Shown here piece after piece: positions 16,709-27,444 of a stretch of 51,355 bases of DNA. The position numbers and the translations under genes were made by a program. Source of the DNA: Magnetococcales bacterium (GTDB lineage Bacteria; Pseudomonadota; Magnetococcia; Magnetococcales; Magnetaquicoccaceae); NCBI GenBank assembly GCA_011089965.1, contig JAANAU010000026.1, forward strand, positions 1 through 51,355, written 5' to 3'. The notes below the pieces were generated by a model. The model was given only the letters and a program-made list of their open reading frames with translations. It searched no databases and had not been told where the DNA came from. Each line of letters starts with the position of its first letter. The stretch's first letter is position 1.

Positions 16709-19434
16709 GGTTTCAGTTCCAATTCCAATGCCGATGCGATTGTGTTCAGGGTGCTGCGTGCCAATTCAAATTCGTAGTCATCGATCTGGGCGCGCAACTG
16801 TTCCACCTGGTCTGTCACCTGCGAGCCATTGAGCAAGGTTTGAGCCTGATTGGCCCAATCCTGGGCATCCGAATCCCCTTCGTTGATCAGCGTGGCCAAC
16901 CGGGAAAGAATGGGGCGCAGTTTGTTCTTGTCCAGGGTGACCGGGGCAGGGGTGGAAAAGGCTGTGCATGGAGAAGATGATGAGGCTTGATACTCCGCCA
17001 ACGCGGTCAGCATGCGCTGGGTCTCCTGTCGCCAGGTTGGTATCAACCGTGAGAGTTGCTCCAAAGCACCGTCCACCAACGACATCTCCAAAACTCCGGA
17101 GAGCCGTTGCACCTCGCCGGCCCCCAACGTACCGGCCACCCCTTTGAAGGTATGAATCAAGCGTCTGGCTTCACCATAGGACTGCTGGGCGATCTCTTGC
17201 TCAAATCTGGGAATCACGTCGTGAAAACGGGCCTGGACATCGGTCAGGATTTTGCGGTAGAGCTTGCGATTGTTGTTGAGATTGCGCACCCCTTGCGCAA
17301 TATCGATGCCGTCCAGATGGTCTGGCAGTTCGATGGTCTGAGGCGTTGCAGGGTTGGCAGCGGCAGCAGGCAGAATCGGAGTCAGAACCGGCGCGCGTGG
17401 GGCCACATGACGGGCCATGGTGCTCAACATGGTGGGTGGGTGAATCGGCTTGCTGATGTGGTCGTTCATGCCAGCGGCCAGACATTTTTCCCGATCTCCG
17501 GCCATGGCATTGGCCGTCATGGCAATGATCGGCAGGCTTTTGAAACGTGCGTCCTTGCGCATGACCTGGGAGGCTTCATAGCCATCCATCACCGGCATCT
17601 GCACATCCATCAGCACCAGATCGAAGCTCTCTTTCTGGACTGTGACAATCGCCTCCTGGCCATTGGCTGCAATGGTCACCATGATGCCGACCTCTTCGAG
17701 CAGTTCTCTGGCCACTTGCTGGTTGATTTCATTGTCTTCGACCAGCAACACCTTCATTCCACGCCAATCGAAACTGATGCTCTCTCTGGCCGGAGTGACC
17801 ACCGGTTCCCTGATCGGGGCCGACTCTCCCGATAATTCGGGCACCAGAACCGAAAGGGTGGTTTCGAACAACACCGACATGTTGATCGGTTTGGTCAGGA
17901 AGGCATTGATGCCAACGCCATGTGCAGCCAGGATCACGTCTTCGCGCGAATAGGCGGTCACCATGACGATTTTGGGAATATCGGCGTTCGGAAAGCGTCG
18001 GCTGATCTCCCGGGCAGTGCGGATTCCATCCAACTCGCCCATCTGCCAATCCAGATAGACCAGTTTGAAGGGTTTGCCTCTGGCCAGTCCCCGTTCCATC
18101 TCAAAGATCGCCTCTTCCCCCGAGGCGACACACGTGACCCGGAACGAGAAGGATTCAAACGATTTCTGGAGGATCTCCCGTGACACCGGATTGTCGTCTG
18201 CCACCAGTACCCGCAAACCCACATAATCACGCGAGGGCAAACGGAAGCGACGCCGATCCCGTCCCTTGACGCCGAATGTCGCCGTGAATTGAAACGTGCT
18301 GCCCTGGCCTGGAGTGCTTTCGACCCAGATGCGACCGTTCATCATCTCCACGAGTCGTTTGCAGATGGTCAGCCCCAGGCCGGTCCCGCCAAATTTGCGG
18401 GTGGTCGAGGAGTCGGCCTGCGTGAATGCCGTGAACAGACGTGCCATCTGTTCTCCGGTCAACCCGATGCCACTGTCTTGCACCTGGAAGTGCAGAGCCA
18501 CCCGATGAGCCTCCAGATCCGGGCTGGCCAGACGTACCGAAACCACGATATTCCCTTTTTTGGTGAACTTGACCGCATTGTTGGTGAGGTTGATCAGAAT
18601 CTGACCCAGACGCAATGGATCCCCGATCAGGTTCAGAGGTACGCCGGGGACAACATGAAAATTGACCTCCAGTCCCTGTTCATCCGCCTTCAACGCCACC
18701 AGATTGGCAACGTTGTTCAAGACATCCTCCAGATAGAAGGGGATCGATTCCATGGTCAGCTTGCCGGCCTCGATTTTGGAAAAGTCCAGGATGTCGTTGA
18801 TGATCCCCAACAAGGATTGAGCGGAGATGTGGACCTTGGAGATGTAATCGCGCTGTTTGGTGGTCAATTCGGTTTTCAAGGCGAGGTGGGACATGCCGAT
18901 GATGGCGTTCATCGGTGTGCGGATTTCGTGGCTCATGTTGGCCAGAAAATCACTTTTGGCCTTGTTGGCCTCCTGGGCGCTCTCTTTGGCAGTTTTCAGC
19001 TCCTGGGCCTGGGTGCGCAGCATCATCTCCCGGGAGACCGTATTGGTGATGTCTTGAATCTGAATCAGGCAGTAACGAGTCTCCTGTTCATCCCGGATGG
19101 CCTTGATGAGTACCATCTGGCTCATGCGCGAGTTGCCACGGTCATTTTCCGAGGCTGTGTACAAGGGAAAGGGGGTGGGAGTGAGGCGGTGGGAGAGCAT
19201 GGTCGGCAGACCGGCGTTCAACGCGCTTTCCACGGCACGTGAAATCCGGGTATTGTTCAACTCGGGGAAAATCTCCAGCAGCGGGCGTTCCACCACCTGA
19301 TCCGCGCGCAACCGGGAACCTTTTTCCATCCAGTCGTTCCAGAAGACGATGCGCATCTCCGGATCGAGCAGAATGATGCCCACGGTACTCACGTCCAGCG
19401 CCCGAGTGAGCAGTTTGATGTCCAATGCGCTCAT
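16705..19434 (-). CDS. PAS-HisKA-HATPase-REC-REC-HPt hybrid histidine kinase (BarA-like architecture)
   Basis: 909 residues, cytoplasmic. An N-terminal PAS (about 8-130, [15 protein letters not shown]) leads by a coiled coil to HisKA (His169, [12 protein letters not shown]) and a HATPase ([27 protein letters not shown]). Two receivers follow: the first [10 protein letters not shown] with Asp in [11 protein letters not shown], the second [10 protein letters not shown] with [13 protein letters not shown]. An HPt domain near 735-835 carries [16 protein letters not shown]. The C-terminal 80 residues ([16 protein letters not shown]) match the tail of the 1318-aa kinase in this cluster, a recurrent accessory module after HPt domains. 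It is expected to run a full His-Asp-His-Asp relay and deliver phosphate to neighbouring receivers. Confidence 0.93.
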   Translation of the reverse strand: MSALDIKLLTRALDVSTVGIILLDPEMRIVFWNDWMEKGSRLRADQVVERPLLEIFPELNNTRISRAVESALNAGLPTMLSHRLTPTPFPLYTASENDRGNSRMSQMVLIKAIRDEQETRYCLIQIQDITNTVSREMMLRTQAQELKTAKESAQEANKAKSDFLANMSHEIRTPMNAIIGMSHLALKTELTTKQRDYISKVHISAQSLLGIINDILDFSKIEAGKLTMESIPFYLEDVLNNVANLVALKADEQGLEVNFHVVPGVPLNLIGDPLRLGQILINLTNNAVKFTKKGNIVVSVRLASPDLEAHRVALHFQVQDSGIGLTGEQMARLFTAFTQADSSTTRKFGGTGLGLTICKRLVEMMNGRIWVESTPGQGSTFQFTATFGVKGRDRRRFRLPSRDYVGLRVLVADDNPVSREILQKSFESFSFRVTCVASGEEAIFEMERGLARGKPFKLVYLDWQMGELDGIRTAREISRRFPNADIPKIVMVTAYSREDVILAAHGVGINAFLTKPINMSVLFETTLSVLVPELSGESAPIREPVVTPARESISFDWRGMKVLLVEDNEINQQVARELLEEVGIMVTIAANGQEAIVTVQKESFDLVLMDVQMPVMDGYEASQVMRKDARFKSLPIIAMTANAMAGDREKCLAAGMNDHISKPIHPPTMLSTMARHVAPRAPVLTPILPAAAANPATPQTIELPDHLDGIDIAQGVRNLNNNRKLYRKILTDVQARFHDVIPRFEQEIAQQSYGEARRLIHTFKGVAGTLGAGEVQRLSGVLEMSLVDGALEQLSRLIPTWRQETQRMLTALAEYQASSSSPCTAFSTPAPVTLDKNKLRPILSRLATLINEGDSDAQDWANQAQTLLNGSQVTDQVEQLRAQIDDYEFELARSTLNTIASALELELKP

Positions 19435-19449
19435 GCCGGAATGCCGCTC

Positions 19450-20112
19450 TTATAGGGTCGCCAGAATGACTTTCAACTCCCGTTTGAGGATCTCCATCGA
19501 GTACTGGGAAAAAAGCAGTACGACAAAGCCACTCAGGGTGTGTTGGGTCTCCTCTTCGTCATGGGTTTTGAAGTCCATCATCAATACAAAGGCCCGTTCG
19601 TTCTCACCGGCCAGATCCGCCATCAAGGATTGGCGCTGCGCTGCCAGATGGGAGGAGATGTCCAACAGGAAATTGCTGCTGCCTTTGAGAAATTCGGCAG
19701 CCTCGAACTCGAACTGGATTGACATCATCTGGGTGAAACTCTCCAGGAAGGCGTTCAGCACCACATTGCCCACATCCTGAAGCGTCTCCTGCTCCAGCTC
19801 CATCAATACCTCCAAGGGCATCTGTTCGTTGAGCAGGGTGCGCACCAGCTCCAGACTTTCGGCTCCCGGAAAGATCAACAGGGCGGTTCCGGTCAACTCG
19901 CCGGTAAAATTCTGGCGAATGGCAACCAGTTTATCCTCGTCGTTGGCCACCAGCATTTTTGTGGCATCTTCGTACGGAACAACTTTAAGTTGAGGTAACG
20001 ACAATAAAACTTCGTTGTTGACCATTTGACTCAACGAGGCGGCAGCCATGCCGAGTCCCATATTGAAGAACTCTTTCAGGGCATCCTCTTCCATCTCGCT
20101 CAGACTGAACAT
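19450..20112 (-). CDS. CheC-family CheY-P phosphatase homologue (copy 2)
   Basis: 220 residues from ATG 20112 with GAGGAG about 8 nt upstream. The first motif is KEFFNMGLGMAAASLSQM (Glu14, Asn17). The second is LQDVGNVVLNAFLESF (Asp113, Asn116), with Asp replacing the usual Glu but Asn kept. It is paralogous to the copy at 11820 (EEDA-KEFFN-start in both) but diverged. It is encoded 90 bp downstream of the stand-alone CheY, its most obvious substrate, and 15 nt upstream of the 909-aa kinase. Two CheC-type proteins with one CheD suggest tuning of dephosphorylation rates for different receivers. Confidence 0.85.
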   Translation of the reverse strand: MFSLSEMEEDALKEFFNMGLGMAAASLSQMVNNEVLLSLPQLKVVPYEDATKMLVANDEDKLVAIRQNFTGELTGTALLIFPGAESLELVRTLLNEQMPLEVLMELEQETLQDVGNVVLNAFLESFTQMMSIQFEFEAAEFLKGSSNFLLDISSHLAAQRQSLMADLAGENERAFVLMMDFKTHDEEETQHTLSGFVVLLFSQYSMEILKRELKVILATL

Positions 20113-20181
20113 GACTTCACTCCTCGGACCGGGTCAAACGTGACAGGTTTGTTTCCAATGTACGGTACTGTTCTCTTCCCA

Positions 20182-20191
20182 CCCCCCCCCC
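20182..20191. repeat. Ten-base C/G homopolymer between cheY-like and cheC-like genes
   Basis: A run of ten C on the plus strand (G10 on the coding strand) lies in the 90-bp gap between the cheY-like stop (20203) and the cheC-like start (20112). An inverted pair, GGACCGG at 20126-20132 and CCGGTCC at 20195-20201, brackets the gap. The run could be a slippage site affecting transcription or an assembly weak spot. Confidence 0.7.
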
Positions 20192-20202
20192 GAACCGGTC
20201 CG

Positions 20203-20562
20203 TCAAGTAAACTTTTTTAATACTTCGGCAATCTTGTTTTCAGCGATGGGTTTCTTGATGAAGCCGATGCCCATGCTTTCTGCCCGTTGATGCATGCGAT
20301 CCTGGATGTTGGCAGTGACCAGATAAACGGCGACCCCCGGACATTTGACCATCAATTTCTCAGCAAGTTCAATACCGTTCATGCCGGGCATGTTGAAATC
20401 GAGCAGCGCCAGTTGCAGGGGCGATTCGGCGAGGGCCAAAGCCTCGGTGCCGTCTTTGGCTTCGATGAGTTGCCAATCTGTAAAGCTGGTGGCAAAGATC
20501 TTGCGGACCATCATGCGTGCCAGACTGCTGTCATCGACGATCAATACTGTTTTATTATCCAT
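20203..20562 (-). CDS. Stand-alone CheY-like response regulator
   Basis: 119 residues, a single receiver domain with no output domain. Acidic pocket Asp10/Asp11 (LIVDDSS), phospho-acceptor Asp55 (LALLDFNMPGMNG), a Thr switch in YLVTANIQ, and a conserved Lys in FIKKPI. ATG 20562 is chosen; a GTG at 20565 is also open and better spaced (7 nt) from GGAG. It sits between CheA and a CheC homologue, so it is probably phosphorylated by CheA and dephosphorylated by CheC. Whether it binds the flagellar switch or another target cannot be told. It lacks the FliM-type context, since no flagellar gene is present. Confidence 0.9.
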   Translation of the reverse strand: MDNKTVLIVDDSSLARMMVRKIFATSFTDWQLIEAKDGTEALALAESPLQLALLDFNMPGMNGIELAEKLMVKCPGVAVYLVTANIQDRMHQRAESMGIGFIKKPIAENKIAEVLKKFT

Positions 20563-20596
20563 CACAAGCGTACTCCAGATTCAAATGAATGACCTA

Positions 20597-22303
20597 TCAC
20601 AATTTGATCAGTTCCGGTACGTTCAACAAAAACGATACCGAGCCATCCGGCATGACCGCAGTTCCGGCCAGAAGCGAAATATCCGAAAAGATGCGATTGA
20701 CCGGTTTGATTACCAGACTGGCTGGTTCCTTGATGGCATCCACATCCAGGCCAAAGATGCGCTCTTCGGATTGCAGCACCACGACATGCAAGGAGTGGGT
20801 GGATCGGATCTCTTCCACACTCCGGGTCACGGCAGCGGCATGATCGGGATGGGTGACCAACTGACGCAAAGAGATCAATGGAAAAATCCGTTCACGTACC
20901 CGCACCATGGGAGATTGGAGTTTGCCTTCGACGTTGTCTGCCACTTCAGCCCCATGAAAGGAGACCAGTTCCACAATATTGACCTGCGGGATGGCATAGG
21001 TTTCGCCACAGGCGGTGACCAGTAAAACCGACACAATCGCCATGGTCTGGGGAATGCGCAGACGAAAGCGCGATCCGGCACCGAACTGGCTGGTGATGGT
21101 GACGGATCCCCCCAGTTTGTCAATGGCTGCCTGGACCACATCCATGCCGGTTCCGCGTCCGGAGATCCTGCTGACCTGCTCGGCGGTCGAGAAACCCGGT
21201 GCCATGATCAGTTTCATGACTTCGCTGTCCGGCATCTCCAGGGCCAGATCCAGGTTGATCAAACCGCGTTCAATGGCCTTGTCGCGCACCCGGGAAACAT
21301 CGATCCCGCGTCCGTCGTCGGCAATTTCCAGATAGATCTGTCCCTGTTTCTGTTCTGCACTCAGGCGCACCCGACCCACCGGTGATTTGCCACGCGCCAT
21401 ACGCTCTTCCGGGGGTTCAATGCCGTGATCAATGGCGTTGCGAATCAGATGTCCCAACACCTCTTTGATGGCGATCAGGACATTGCGATCCACCTCGGTC
21501 TCTTCGCCGGTCAGATCGAGAATCACCTTTTTTTTGGTCTCGACCGCCAGATCGCGCACCAGTCGGTGATAGTTGTCCAGGATCCGTCCAATGGGTTGCA
21601 ACCGGTATTGCAGCACCTCCTCCTGCAACGCATGAATCTGCTGTCCCAGCCCTTCCAGGGCTTGATCGGTTTGGGCAGGATTGCGTTGTACCGCATATTT
21701 GAGCTGATTGAAGACGGCTCCCAGTTCGCCAACCTGGCTCATCAAGGCATCCAGACGTTCGATGGATAAACGTATGGAGTCGATGCGCCCCGGGTTGCCT
21801 TCGTGATCCCCACGCGTTGCCGTGGAATCCGGAGTGGTGGGGGAGTCACCGTGGGACAGTTCGGGTAGTGATGGCTCCTCGAGAGCAATGGAAGGGGCGA
21901 TACGGGTTTCTGCTGCCTGCACCTGCTCCAGTTGTTGGATCAAGGTGGAAAAATCGACCTCACCTTCGGATCCGGATTGCTCGATGGTCACCAGGGTGCG
22001 TCGGACCGTATCCACCACCCCCAGCAACTCATTGCCGATCCGGGTATCGATCATCAGTTTGCCGTCGCGCAGGCGATCCAGCAGCGATTCCGCCGTGTGG
22101 GTCAGCTCTTCCAGCCGCTCGAATCCCATCATGCGACAGTTGCCCTTGACCGTATGCATGTCGCGGAAAACTGAATTCAACAGCTCCCGATTGGTCGGTG
22201 TGCTTTCCAGTTGCAACAGTCCTCGTTCGATCCGGTCCAATGCTTCCCGGTTCTCGGAAAAGAACTCCTGCATCAGAGCGAGCTGGGTGGCTTCGTCAAA
22301 CAT
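20597..22303 (-). CDS. CheA-type chemosensory histidine kinase lacking P2
   Basis: 568 residues. HPt P1 with His50 in DMHTVKGNCRMMGFE; a low-complexity linker (about 135-170) replaces the usual CheY-binding P2 domain; P3 dimerisation (about 175-235); P4 ATPase with N-box GHLIRNAIDHG, G1 DDGRGID and G2 GRGTGMDVV; and a C-terminal CheW-like P5 (about 430-565, CGETYAIPQVNIVELV). CheA normally couples receptor arrays to CheY. Here no receptor, CheW, CheR or CheB is encoded nearby. It starts at ATG 22303 after a 110-bp gap with a candidate promoter, so it may head its own transcript. The HPt reads HTVKG, a normal variant. Confidence 0.93.
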   Translation of the reverse strand: MFDEATQLALMQEFFSENREALDRIERGLLQLESTPTNRELLNSVFRDMHTVKGNCRMMGFERLEELTHTAESLLDRLRDGKLMIDTRIGNELLGVVDTVRRTLVTIEQSGSEGEVDFSTLIQQLEQVQAAETRIAPSIALEEPSLPELSHGDSPTTPDSTATRGDHEGNPGRIDSIRLSIERLDALMSQVGELGAVFNQLKYAVQRNPAQTDQALEGLGQQIHALQEEVLQYRLQPIGRILDNYHRLVRDLAVETKKKVILDLTGEETEVDRNVLIAIKEVLGHLIRNAIDHGIEPPEERMARGKSPVGRVRLSAEQKQGQIYLEIADDGRGIDVSRVRDKAIERGLINLDLALEMPDSEVMKLIMAPGFSTAEQVSRISGRGTGMDVVQAAIDKLGGSVTITSQFGAGSRFRLRIPQTMAIVSVLLVTACGETYAIPQVNIVELVSFHGAEVADNVEGKLQSPMVRVRERIFPLISLRQLVTHPDHAAAVTRSVEEIRSTHSLHVVVLQSEERIFGLDVDAIKEPASLVIKPVNRIFSDISLLAGTAVMPDGSVSFLLNVPELIKL

Positions 22304-22353
22304 CTTGTCTCAACCTTGCTGTTGGCAGCCTGTGGCAAAATGCTAAATATTCA

Positions 22354-22382
22354 AGTTTAGCCCATTGTATGCAGGGATTCAA
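22354..22382 (-). promoter_or_regulatory. Candidate sigma-70-type promoter upstream of the CheA gene
   Basis: On the minus strand, TTGAAT (22382-22377) and TAAACT (22359-22354) are 17 nt apart. Each matches four of six consensus bases. Initiation would leave a leader of about 45 nt before ATG 22303. Assigned by eye only. Confidence 0.35.
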
Positions 22383-22413
22383 TCCATATCGTCTTTTTGA
22401 CGACGGGCCAGAT

Positions 22414-23454
22414 TCAGCGTGTCAGGTCATCGGAAAATTGTTTCTGGATCATCAATACCTCCGGCAACAACCCCTTGAAGAGGGGCACCAGATGGGGATC
22501 AAAATGGCGGCCTGCGTTTTCTTCGATGAAACGCAAGGACTCCTCCAGTGGCCAGGCCTTCTTGTAGGGACGATTGCAGTTCAAGGCGTCAAAGACATCG
22601 GCAATGGCGACGATCCGGCCAACCAGCGGAATCTCCTCGCCTTTGAGTCCATTGGGATAACCGCTCCCATCCCATTTCTCGTGATGGGTCAGGGCAATGA
22701 TCCGGGCGTTCTTCAACAGATCATCCGCATGTTCCCCAAGAATCGCAGCTCCCATTTCCGGATGACGCCGCATGATCTTCCAATCCTCCTGATCCAGCCA
22801 GCCCGGCTTCAACAACACGTGATCCGGTATGCCGATCTTGCCAATGTCATGCATCTGGGCAGCACTGAAGATCACTTCGACCATGGCATCTCCCAGACCC
22901 GCAGCCCGGGCCAGCAGCCGGGAGTAGTGACTCATGCGGCGGATATGCATCCCGGTTTCGTAATCCTTGAACTCCGCCATCAGACCCAGACGGTGAATGA
23001 TCTCCTGTCGGGTCCGTTCCAGCTCGGCCGTGCGGCGATTCACCAGACGTTCCAACTCCCGGGTCTGATCCCGCAATGCCAGATGGGTGCGGATGCGTGC
23101 CAACATGATGGCCGGACTGACCGGCTTGATCAGATAATCGACGGCCCCCAGCTCCAGCCCATGTTGTTCATCTTCGATATCATCCATCACCGTGACAAAC
23201 ATCACCGGAATGGGACGGGTATCGGGATTCTCTTTGAGTCGACGGCACACCTCGTAACCATTGATGCCAGGCATCATGATGTCCAACAGAATCAGATCCG
23301 GGGGAGTTCCGGAAAAGGCAATCTTCAAGGCCGTCTCGCCTTGAGTGGCGATGCGAGTCCGGTAGTGGGGATTCAGCACCTCGGTCAACAGGGTGATGTT
23401 GTCCGGGATGTCATCCACGACCAGAATGGTTTGCAAGGGCAAATTCATCGGCAT
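22414..23454 (-). CDS. REC-HD-GYP response regulator (RpfG-like c-di-GMP phosphodiesterase)
   Basis: 346 residues. Receiver 1-125 (ILVVDDIPDN, Asp58 in LILLDIMMPGINGYEV), a coiled-coil linker 130-155, then an HD-GYP domain with ETGMHIRRM, MHDIGKIGIPD and HHEKWDGSGYPNGL, all conserved metal and substrate residues. Family function is hydrolysis of cyclic di-GMP when the receiver is phosphorylated. ATG 23454 has GGGAG at 8 nt. It lies 33 nt downstream of the 1318-aa hybrid kinase, its likely phosphodonor. The receiver closely resembles those of the REC-MBL and REC-HK proteins, suggesting local duplication. Confidence 0.94.
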   Translation of the reverse strand: MPMNLPLQTILVVDDIPDNITLLTEVLNPHYRTRIATQGETALKIAFSGTPPDLILLDIMMPGINGYEVCRRLKENPDTRPIPVMFVTVMDDIEDEQHGLELGAVDYLIKPVSPAIMLARIRTHLALRDQTRELERLVNRRTAELERTRQEIIHRLGLMAEFKDYETGMHIRRMSHYSRLLARAAGLGDAMVEVIFSAAQMHDIGKIGIPDHVLLKPGWLDQEDWKIMRRHPEMGAAILGEHADDLLKNARIIALTHHEKWDGSGYPNGLKGEEIPLVGRIVAIADVFDALNCNRPYKKAWPLEESLRFIEENAGRHFDPHLVPLFKGLLPEVLMIQKQFSDDLTR

Positions 23455-23487
23455 GAAACGGTCTCCCTCCCTGCTCCTGTCAGGCCA

Positions 23488-26400
23488 TCACAGGGTGATC
23501 TGACAGGTGGCGGCAATGGAACGCAGTTTGTCGAGCGCCTCTTCAAACTCATACTGCTCGATCATTCGTTTGATCTGTTCGGCTTCAAGCTCCAGTCCCA
23601 TCTGGTTGAGCTTGTCCGCCACTCCGAATGCCTTGCTGCTGGCTGTGGAATCGTATTCGTTCAGCAGTTGGGCCAACTCCTGCATGTCTGCTGTCAACTG
23701 TTTCAGATCAATCGGTTTGACATTGGCAGGACGTCTGGACCTGGACTGTTGGTTGCGTTCGGCCAAGGCTTGATCGATGGCAGCCAGGAAATCCTGATGT
23801 TCCTTTTCCAGCCGCTCCAGCAGCGGAGTCAGGGCCGATTCCTCTTTGCCCTGCTTGAGACACGCTTCCACCTCACGGGCACGTTCGGTCAGACTGTCAG
23901 CCCCCATGTTCCCTGCCAGACCCTTGAGCGTATGAATCTCACGCAAGGCGGTGGTGAAGTCCTGGGCCTGGAGTGCGGCACGGAACCGTTCCACAAACCG
24001 GTCCTGGGTCTCCCGGAACCGTCCGATCATCCGCAGCAGCAGGTTGACACTGCCCCCCATGCGACGCAATGCCTGGGTGGCGTTCATGCCGGGAATTTCC
24101 GGAACGCCCGATTGGCGTGACTCGATCAGGTTCTGTTCCGGTTCGGCAATGATCATCTGTTCGGTACGTCGTTCGGCCTTGATCCAGCGGGCCAGGGTGG
24201 CGAACATGCGGGCCATGTCGAGGGGTTTGGTGATGTGATCGTTCATGCCGCTGGCCAGACACTGCTCCCGGTCTCCGGCCAAGGCATTGGCGGTCATGGC
24301 CAGAATCGGCAGGGATTGATAACGGGAGTCGCGACGAATGCGTCGGGTGGCTTCAAAGCCATCCATGACCGGCATCTGACAATCCATCAGGATGCCATCA
24401 TAATTCTGATTTTTCAATCGGGTCAGTGCCTCTTCTCCGTTGGTGGCCAGATCCACGTGGATGCCGGCAGTATTGAGAATCTCCAGTGCCAGCTCCTGGT
24501 TGATCGGATGGTCCTCCACCAGCAGCAGATGGGCACCACGTAATGCCTGGAGATATTCGGGCAGAATCTCCTCCGACTCTCCGCATGTGCAACTGATGCC
24601 GGGTTCTCCCAACCGGATGCCGAAACGTCCCGAAAAATGAAAGGTGCTCCCCTGACCGGGTGTGCTTTCGACACGGATTTCTCCATCCATCATCTCAACC
24701 AGACGCTTGCAAATGCTGAGTCCCAATCCGGTCCCGCCATATTTGCGCGAAGTTGAACTGTCGGCCTGAGAAAATGCCTTGAACAGCTTGTTCAGTTGTT
24801 CTGCGGACATGCCGATTCCGGTATCCGAGACGGCAAAATGGAGCCGAATCCCATCCGTGGCAGCAGTCTCCCGGGTGATGACAACCCGCACCACACCTTT
24901 TTCCGTAAACTTGATGGCATTGTTGACCAGATTGATCAATACCTGACCCAGACGCATGCCATCGCCGATCAGACCATCCGGGACATCGGTATCCACCTGG
25001 AACACCAGGCCCAACCCTTTGTCTTTGGCCTTCATGGCGGTCAGATCCGACAGATGTTCCAGCACCAGCTTCAAGGAGAAGTCGGTCTGCTCGACATGCA
25101 TCTTGCCGGCTTCGATCTTGGAGAAATCCAGAATATCGTTGATGATCCCCAACAGACTGCGGGCTGCGTTGTCCACCTTCTGGATATAATTCCTCTGTTT
25201 TTCATTCAAATCCGAACGCAGAGCCAGATGGGTCATGCCGATGATGGCATTCATCGGGGTGCGGATCTCATGGCTCATGTTGGCCAGGAAATCGCTTTTG
25301 GCCTTGGCTGCCTCCTGGGCCTTGGCCATGGCCACGGACAGCTCGCGGGTTCGTTCTTCGACCAGCTCTTCCAGATGCTCTTTGTAGGCTTCGACTTCGT
25401 CACGTGCCCGTTCGGCATCTTCGGCCAGACTCAGGGCGGCCAGACGTTGCCGGAAAAGATCATCGGCAGCCGGGTCGTCCACAAATTGCTCGGCCAGATC
25501 CGGGGCCTGAAAGACCATGCCCCGTCCCCGTTCGATGGCCATGGAATTGACCAAACGCTTCAATTCGATGATGCGCATCTCCCGTCCAACTGCCAGACGG
25601 TTGAACCGTTCCACATCCGCCATGCGATCACGCAGGGCCAGGTTTTCACGCAGTTTCTCTTCGACCAGCCGTTGCTCGGTGATGTCCTGGGTCACCCCAT
25701 ACATGTCCGTGGGTTGGCCCAGAGGATCCCGGACAATATGACCGATGGTGTGCAGCCACACCACCTGACCATCCACCGGTCTTTTGTAGGCATAAGTCGC
25801 ATCAAAGCGATCCACAGTGCCTGCGATGGCTGCCAGGAAATTGGCCCGAGCCGCTTCGGCAGCCTGGGGATTGGCCAACAGCGCATTGGCATACCACTCT
25901 TCGTGCCAGTGGTAGCGCCAGCCGTCCCGTGGAGGATCCCCGCAGATGCGCGCCGTGCGCTCTGAAGAGGTATAGTATTCGTTCTGTTCCAGGGGCAGCG
26001 CAAGATGCCAATGGCCGGCTCTGGCCAGATCCAAGGCATTGTGGCTTAAGAAATTGGCCAACTGCAAACGCTCTTCGGCGAGTTTGCGTTCGGTGATGTC
26101 CTCTTTGACCGCGACAAAATGGGTGATCTGGCCGTGCGGATCGCGGATCGGTGAGATCGAAACCTGTTCGACGATCATGTCACCATTGTTCTTGCGATTG
26201 ACCAGCTCGCCCCGCCAGATCTGTCCCGAGTGCATGGCAGACCAGAGTTCCCGATAACCGGTGCTGTCCTGAATGTCGGCATTCAGCCGCCGCATGTTGA
26301 CACCCACCACCTGATCGGACTGGTAACCGCTGACCTGGGCAAAATGCGGGTTGACATACTCGATGGTGCCATCCTGGGCCGTGATGATCACGCTGGCCGG

Positions 26401-27444
26401 ACTGTTTTCCACAGCCTTGGAAAGAGTCAGCATGCGATCCTGGGCTTGCAGTCGGGCCGTGATGTCCCGAAAAACCATGACCGCACCCACCAGTTTCTCC
26501 TCATGCCGCATGGGTACAACCGTGTATTCGACCGGGAACTGACTGCCATCGGCACGCTGGAAGGGTTCATCATCGCAATGGGCCGCCTCTCCATACCGAT
26601 AGCTGCGGGTCAGACGACTCTCCTCCAAGGGGGCAGGGTGACCATCCGGCAGCCGTGGATGCAGTGCCCCTGGCAGACAGATGCCGTGCAGCTCCTCTTC
26701 GCGGTAACCGAGCAGAGACAAGGCAGCGGGATTGACAAAGATCGCCTGTCCGTTGGTATCCATGCCGATGATTCCATCACTGACCGAGCTGAGAATCAGG
26801 CGGTTGTTGGCTTCCGAGGCACCAAGGGCCTCCTCCGTGGTTTTTTGCAGCGTGATATCCTGGATCGTCCCGACAAAACGGATCGGTTTGTAGTGTTCGT
26901 CCCGCTCCATGATGGCACCGCGCGCGCGCATCCAGCGCACGTGGCCATCCCCGGTCAGGGCACGATACTCCACGTCATAGCGGCCAATTTCACCGGTGAG
27001 ATAATCGTGATGCGTGGCCAGTACCCGCTCCCGGTCGTCCGGATGGATGGTGGCAGCCCAGCGCGTTGCCGACATCTCTCCCACCTCGCGGGGAGAGTAG
27101 CCGAGCATTTTGGCCCAACGGTTGTTGACCTTCATGGTTGCCAGGCGCGGATCATAATCCCAAAAGCCCAACTCCCCTCCGGCCAGGGCCACATTGAGGC
27201 TCTCTTCCACCTGCAAACGGTGTTTGACCTCTTTCTTCAGACGGCGATTCCACAGATAAAACAGAATCACCATCAGCAGAATGAACAACTCGATGGGGAC
27301 TGCCCATGTCAGATCGATGACCAGAAAGGTTCCGGAATCTCCGGCAGGTTCAGCGGCCAGGAGCGAGGCTGGTTGCAGGCTGCTGGCCAGGGTCAGAACC
27401 AGAGGAAAAATCCATGAGACAAGGGTGCGCATGGGGGTATTCAT
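23488..27444 (-). CDS. Membrane multi-PAS hybrid histidine kinase (PAS x4-HisKA-HATPase-REC-HPt)
   Basis: 1318 residues from ATG 27444, which overlaps the upstream flavoprotein stop (ATGA); an earlier frame start at 27483 would run into that gene. An N-terminal signal-like helix and a membrane segment near 42-62 ([15 protein letters not shown]) enclose a very short periplasmic part. PAS/PAC units lie near 75-195, 205-330, 335-460 and 475-600. A coiled coil leads to HisKA ([12 protein letters not shown]), HATPase ([27 protein letters not shown]), one receiver ([23 protein letters not shown]) and HPt ([15 protein letters not shown]). Its tail ([18 protein letters not shown]) resembles that of the 909-aa kinase. 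Inputs are probably cytoplasmic small molecules or redox. Confidence 0.92.
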   Translation of the reverse strand: MNTPMRTLVSWIFPLVLTLASSLQPASLLAAEPAGDSGTFLVIDLTWAVPIELFILLMVILFYLWNRRLKKEVKHRLQVEESLNVALAGGELGFWDYDPRLATMKVNNRWAKMLGYSPREVGEMSATRWAATIHPDDRERVLATHHDYLTGEIGRYDVEYRALTGDGHVRWMRARGAIMERDEHYKPIRFVGTIQDITLQKTTEEALGASEANNRLILSSVSDGIIGMDTNGQAIFVNPAALSLLGYREEELHGICLPGALHPRLPDGHPAPLEESRLTRSYRYGEAAHCDDEPFQRADGSQFPVEYTVVPMRHEEKLVGAVMVFRDITARLQAQDRMLTLSKAVENSPASVIITAQDGTIEYVNPHFAQVSGYQSDQVVGVNMRRLNADIQDSTGYRELWSAMHSGQIWRGELVNRKNNGDMIVEQVSISPIRDPHGQITHFVAVKEDITERKLAEERLQLANFLSHNALDLARAGHWHLALPLEQNEYYTSSERTARICGDPPRDGWRYHWHEEWYANALLANPQAAEAARANFLAAIAGTVDRFDATYAYKRPVDGQVVWLHTIGHIVRDPLGQPTDMYGVTQDITEQRLVEEKLRENLALRDRMADVERFNRLAVGREMRIIELKRLVNSMAIERGRGMVFQAPDLAEQFVDDPAADDLFRQRLAALSLAEDAERARDEVEAYKEHLEELVEERTRELSVAMAKAQEAAKAKSDFLANMSHEIRTPMNAIIGMTHLALRSDLNEKQRNYIQKVDNAARSLLGIINDILDFSKIEAGKMHVEQTDFSLKLVLEHLSDLTAMKAKDKGLGLVFQVDTDVPDGLIGDGMRLGQVLINLVNNAIKFTEKGVVRVVITRETAATDGIRLHFAVSDTGIGMSAEQLNKLFKAFSQADSSTSRKYGGTGLGLSICKRLVEMMDGEIRVESTPGQGSTFHFSGRFGIRLGEPGISCTCGESEEILPEYLQALRGAHLLLVEDHPINQELALEILNTAGIHVDLATNGEEALTRLKNQNYDGILMDCQMPVMDGFEATRRIRRDSRYQSLPILAMTANALAGDREQCLASGMNDHITKPLDMARMFATLARWIKAERRTEQMIIAEPEQNLIESRQSGVPEIPGMNATQALRRMGGSVNLLLRMIGRFRETQDRFVERFRAALQAQDFTTALREIHTLKGLAGNMGADSLTERAREVEACLKQGKEESALTPLLERLEKEHQDFLAAIDQALAERNQQSRSRRPANVKPIDLKQLTADMQELAQLLNEYDSTASSKAFGVADKLNQMGLELEAEQIKRMIEQYEFEEALDKLRSIAATCQITL

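Noticed and set aside
22198-24120. 640-codon plus-strand frame opposite kinase and HD-GYP genes
   Set aside because: It is a shadow of three well-supported minus-strand genes.
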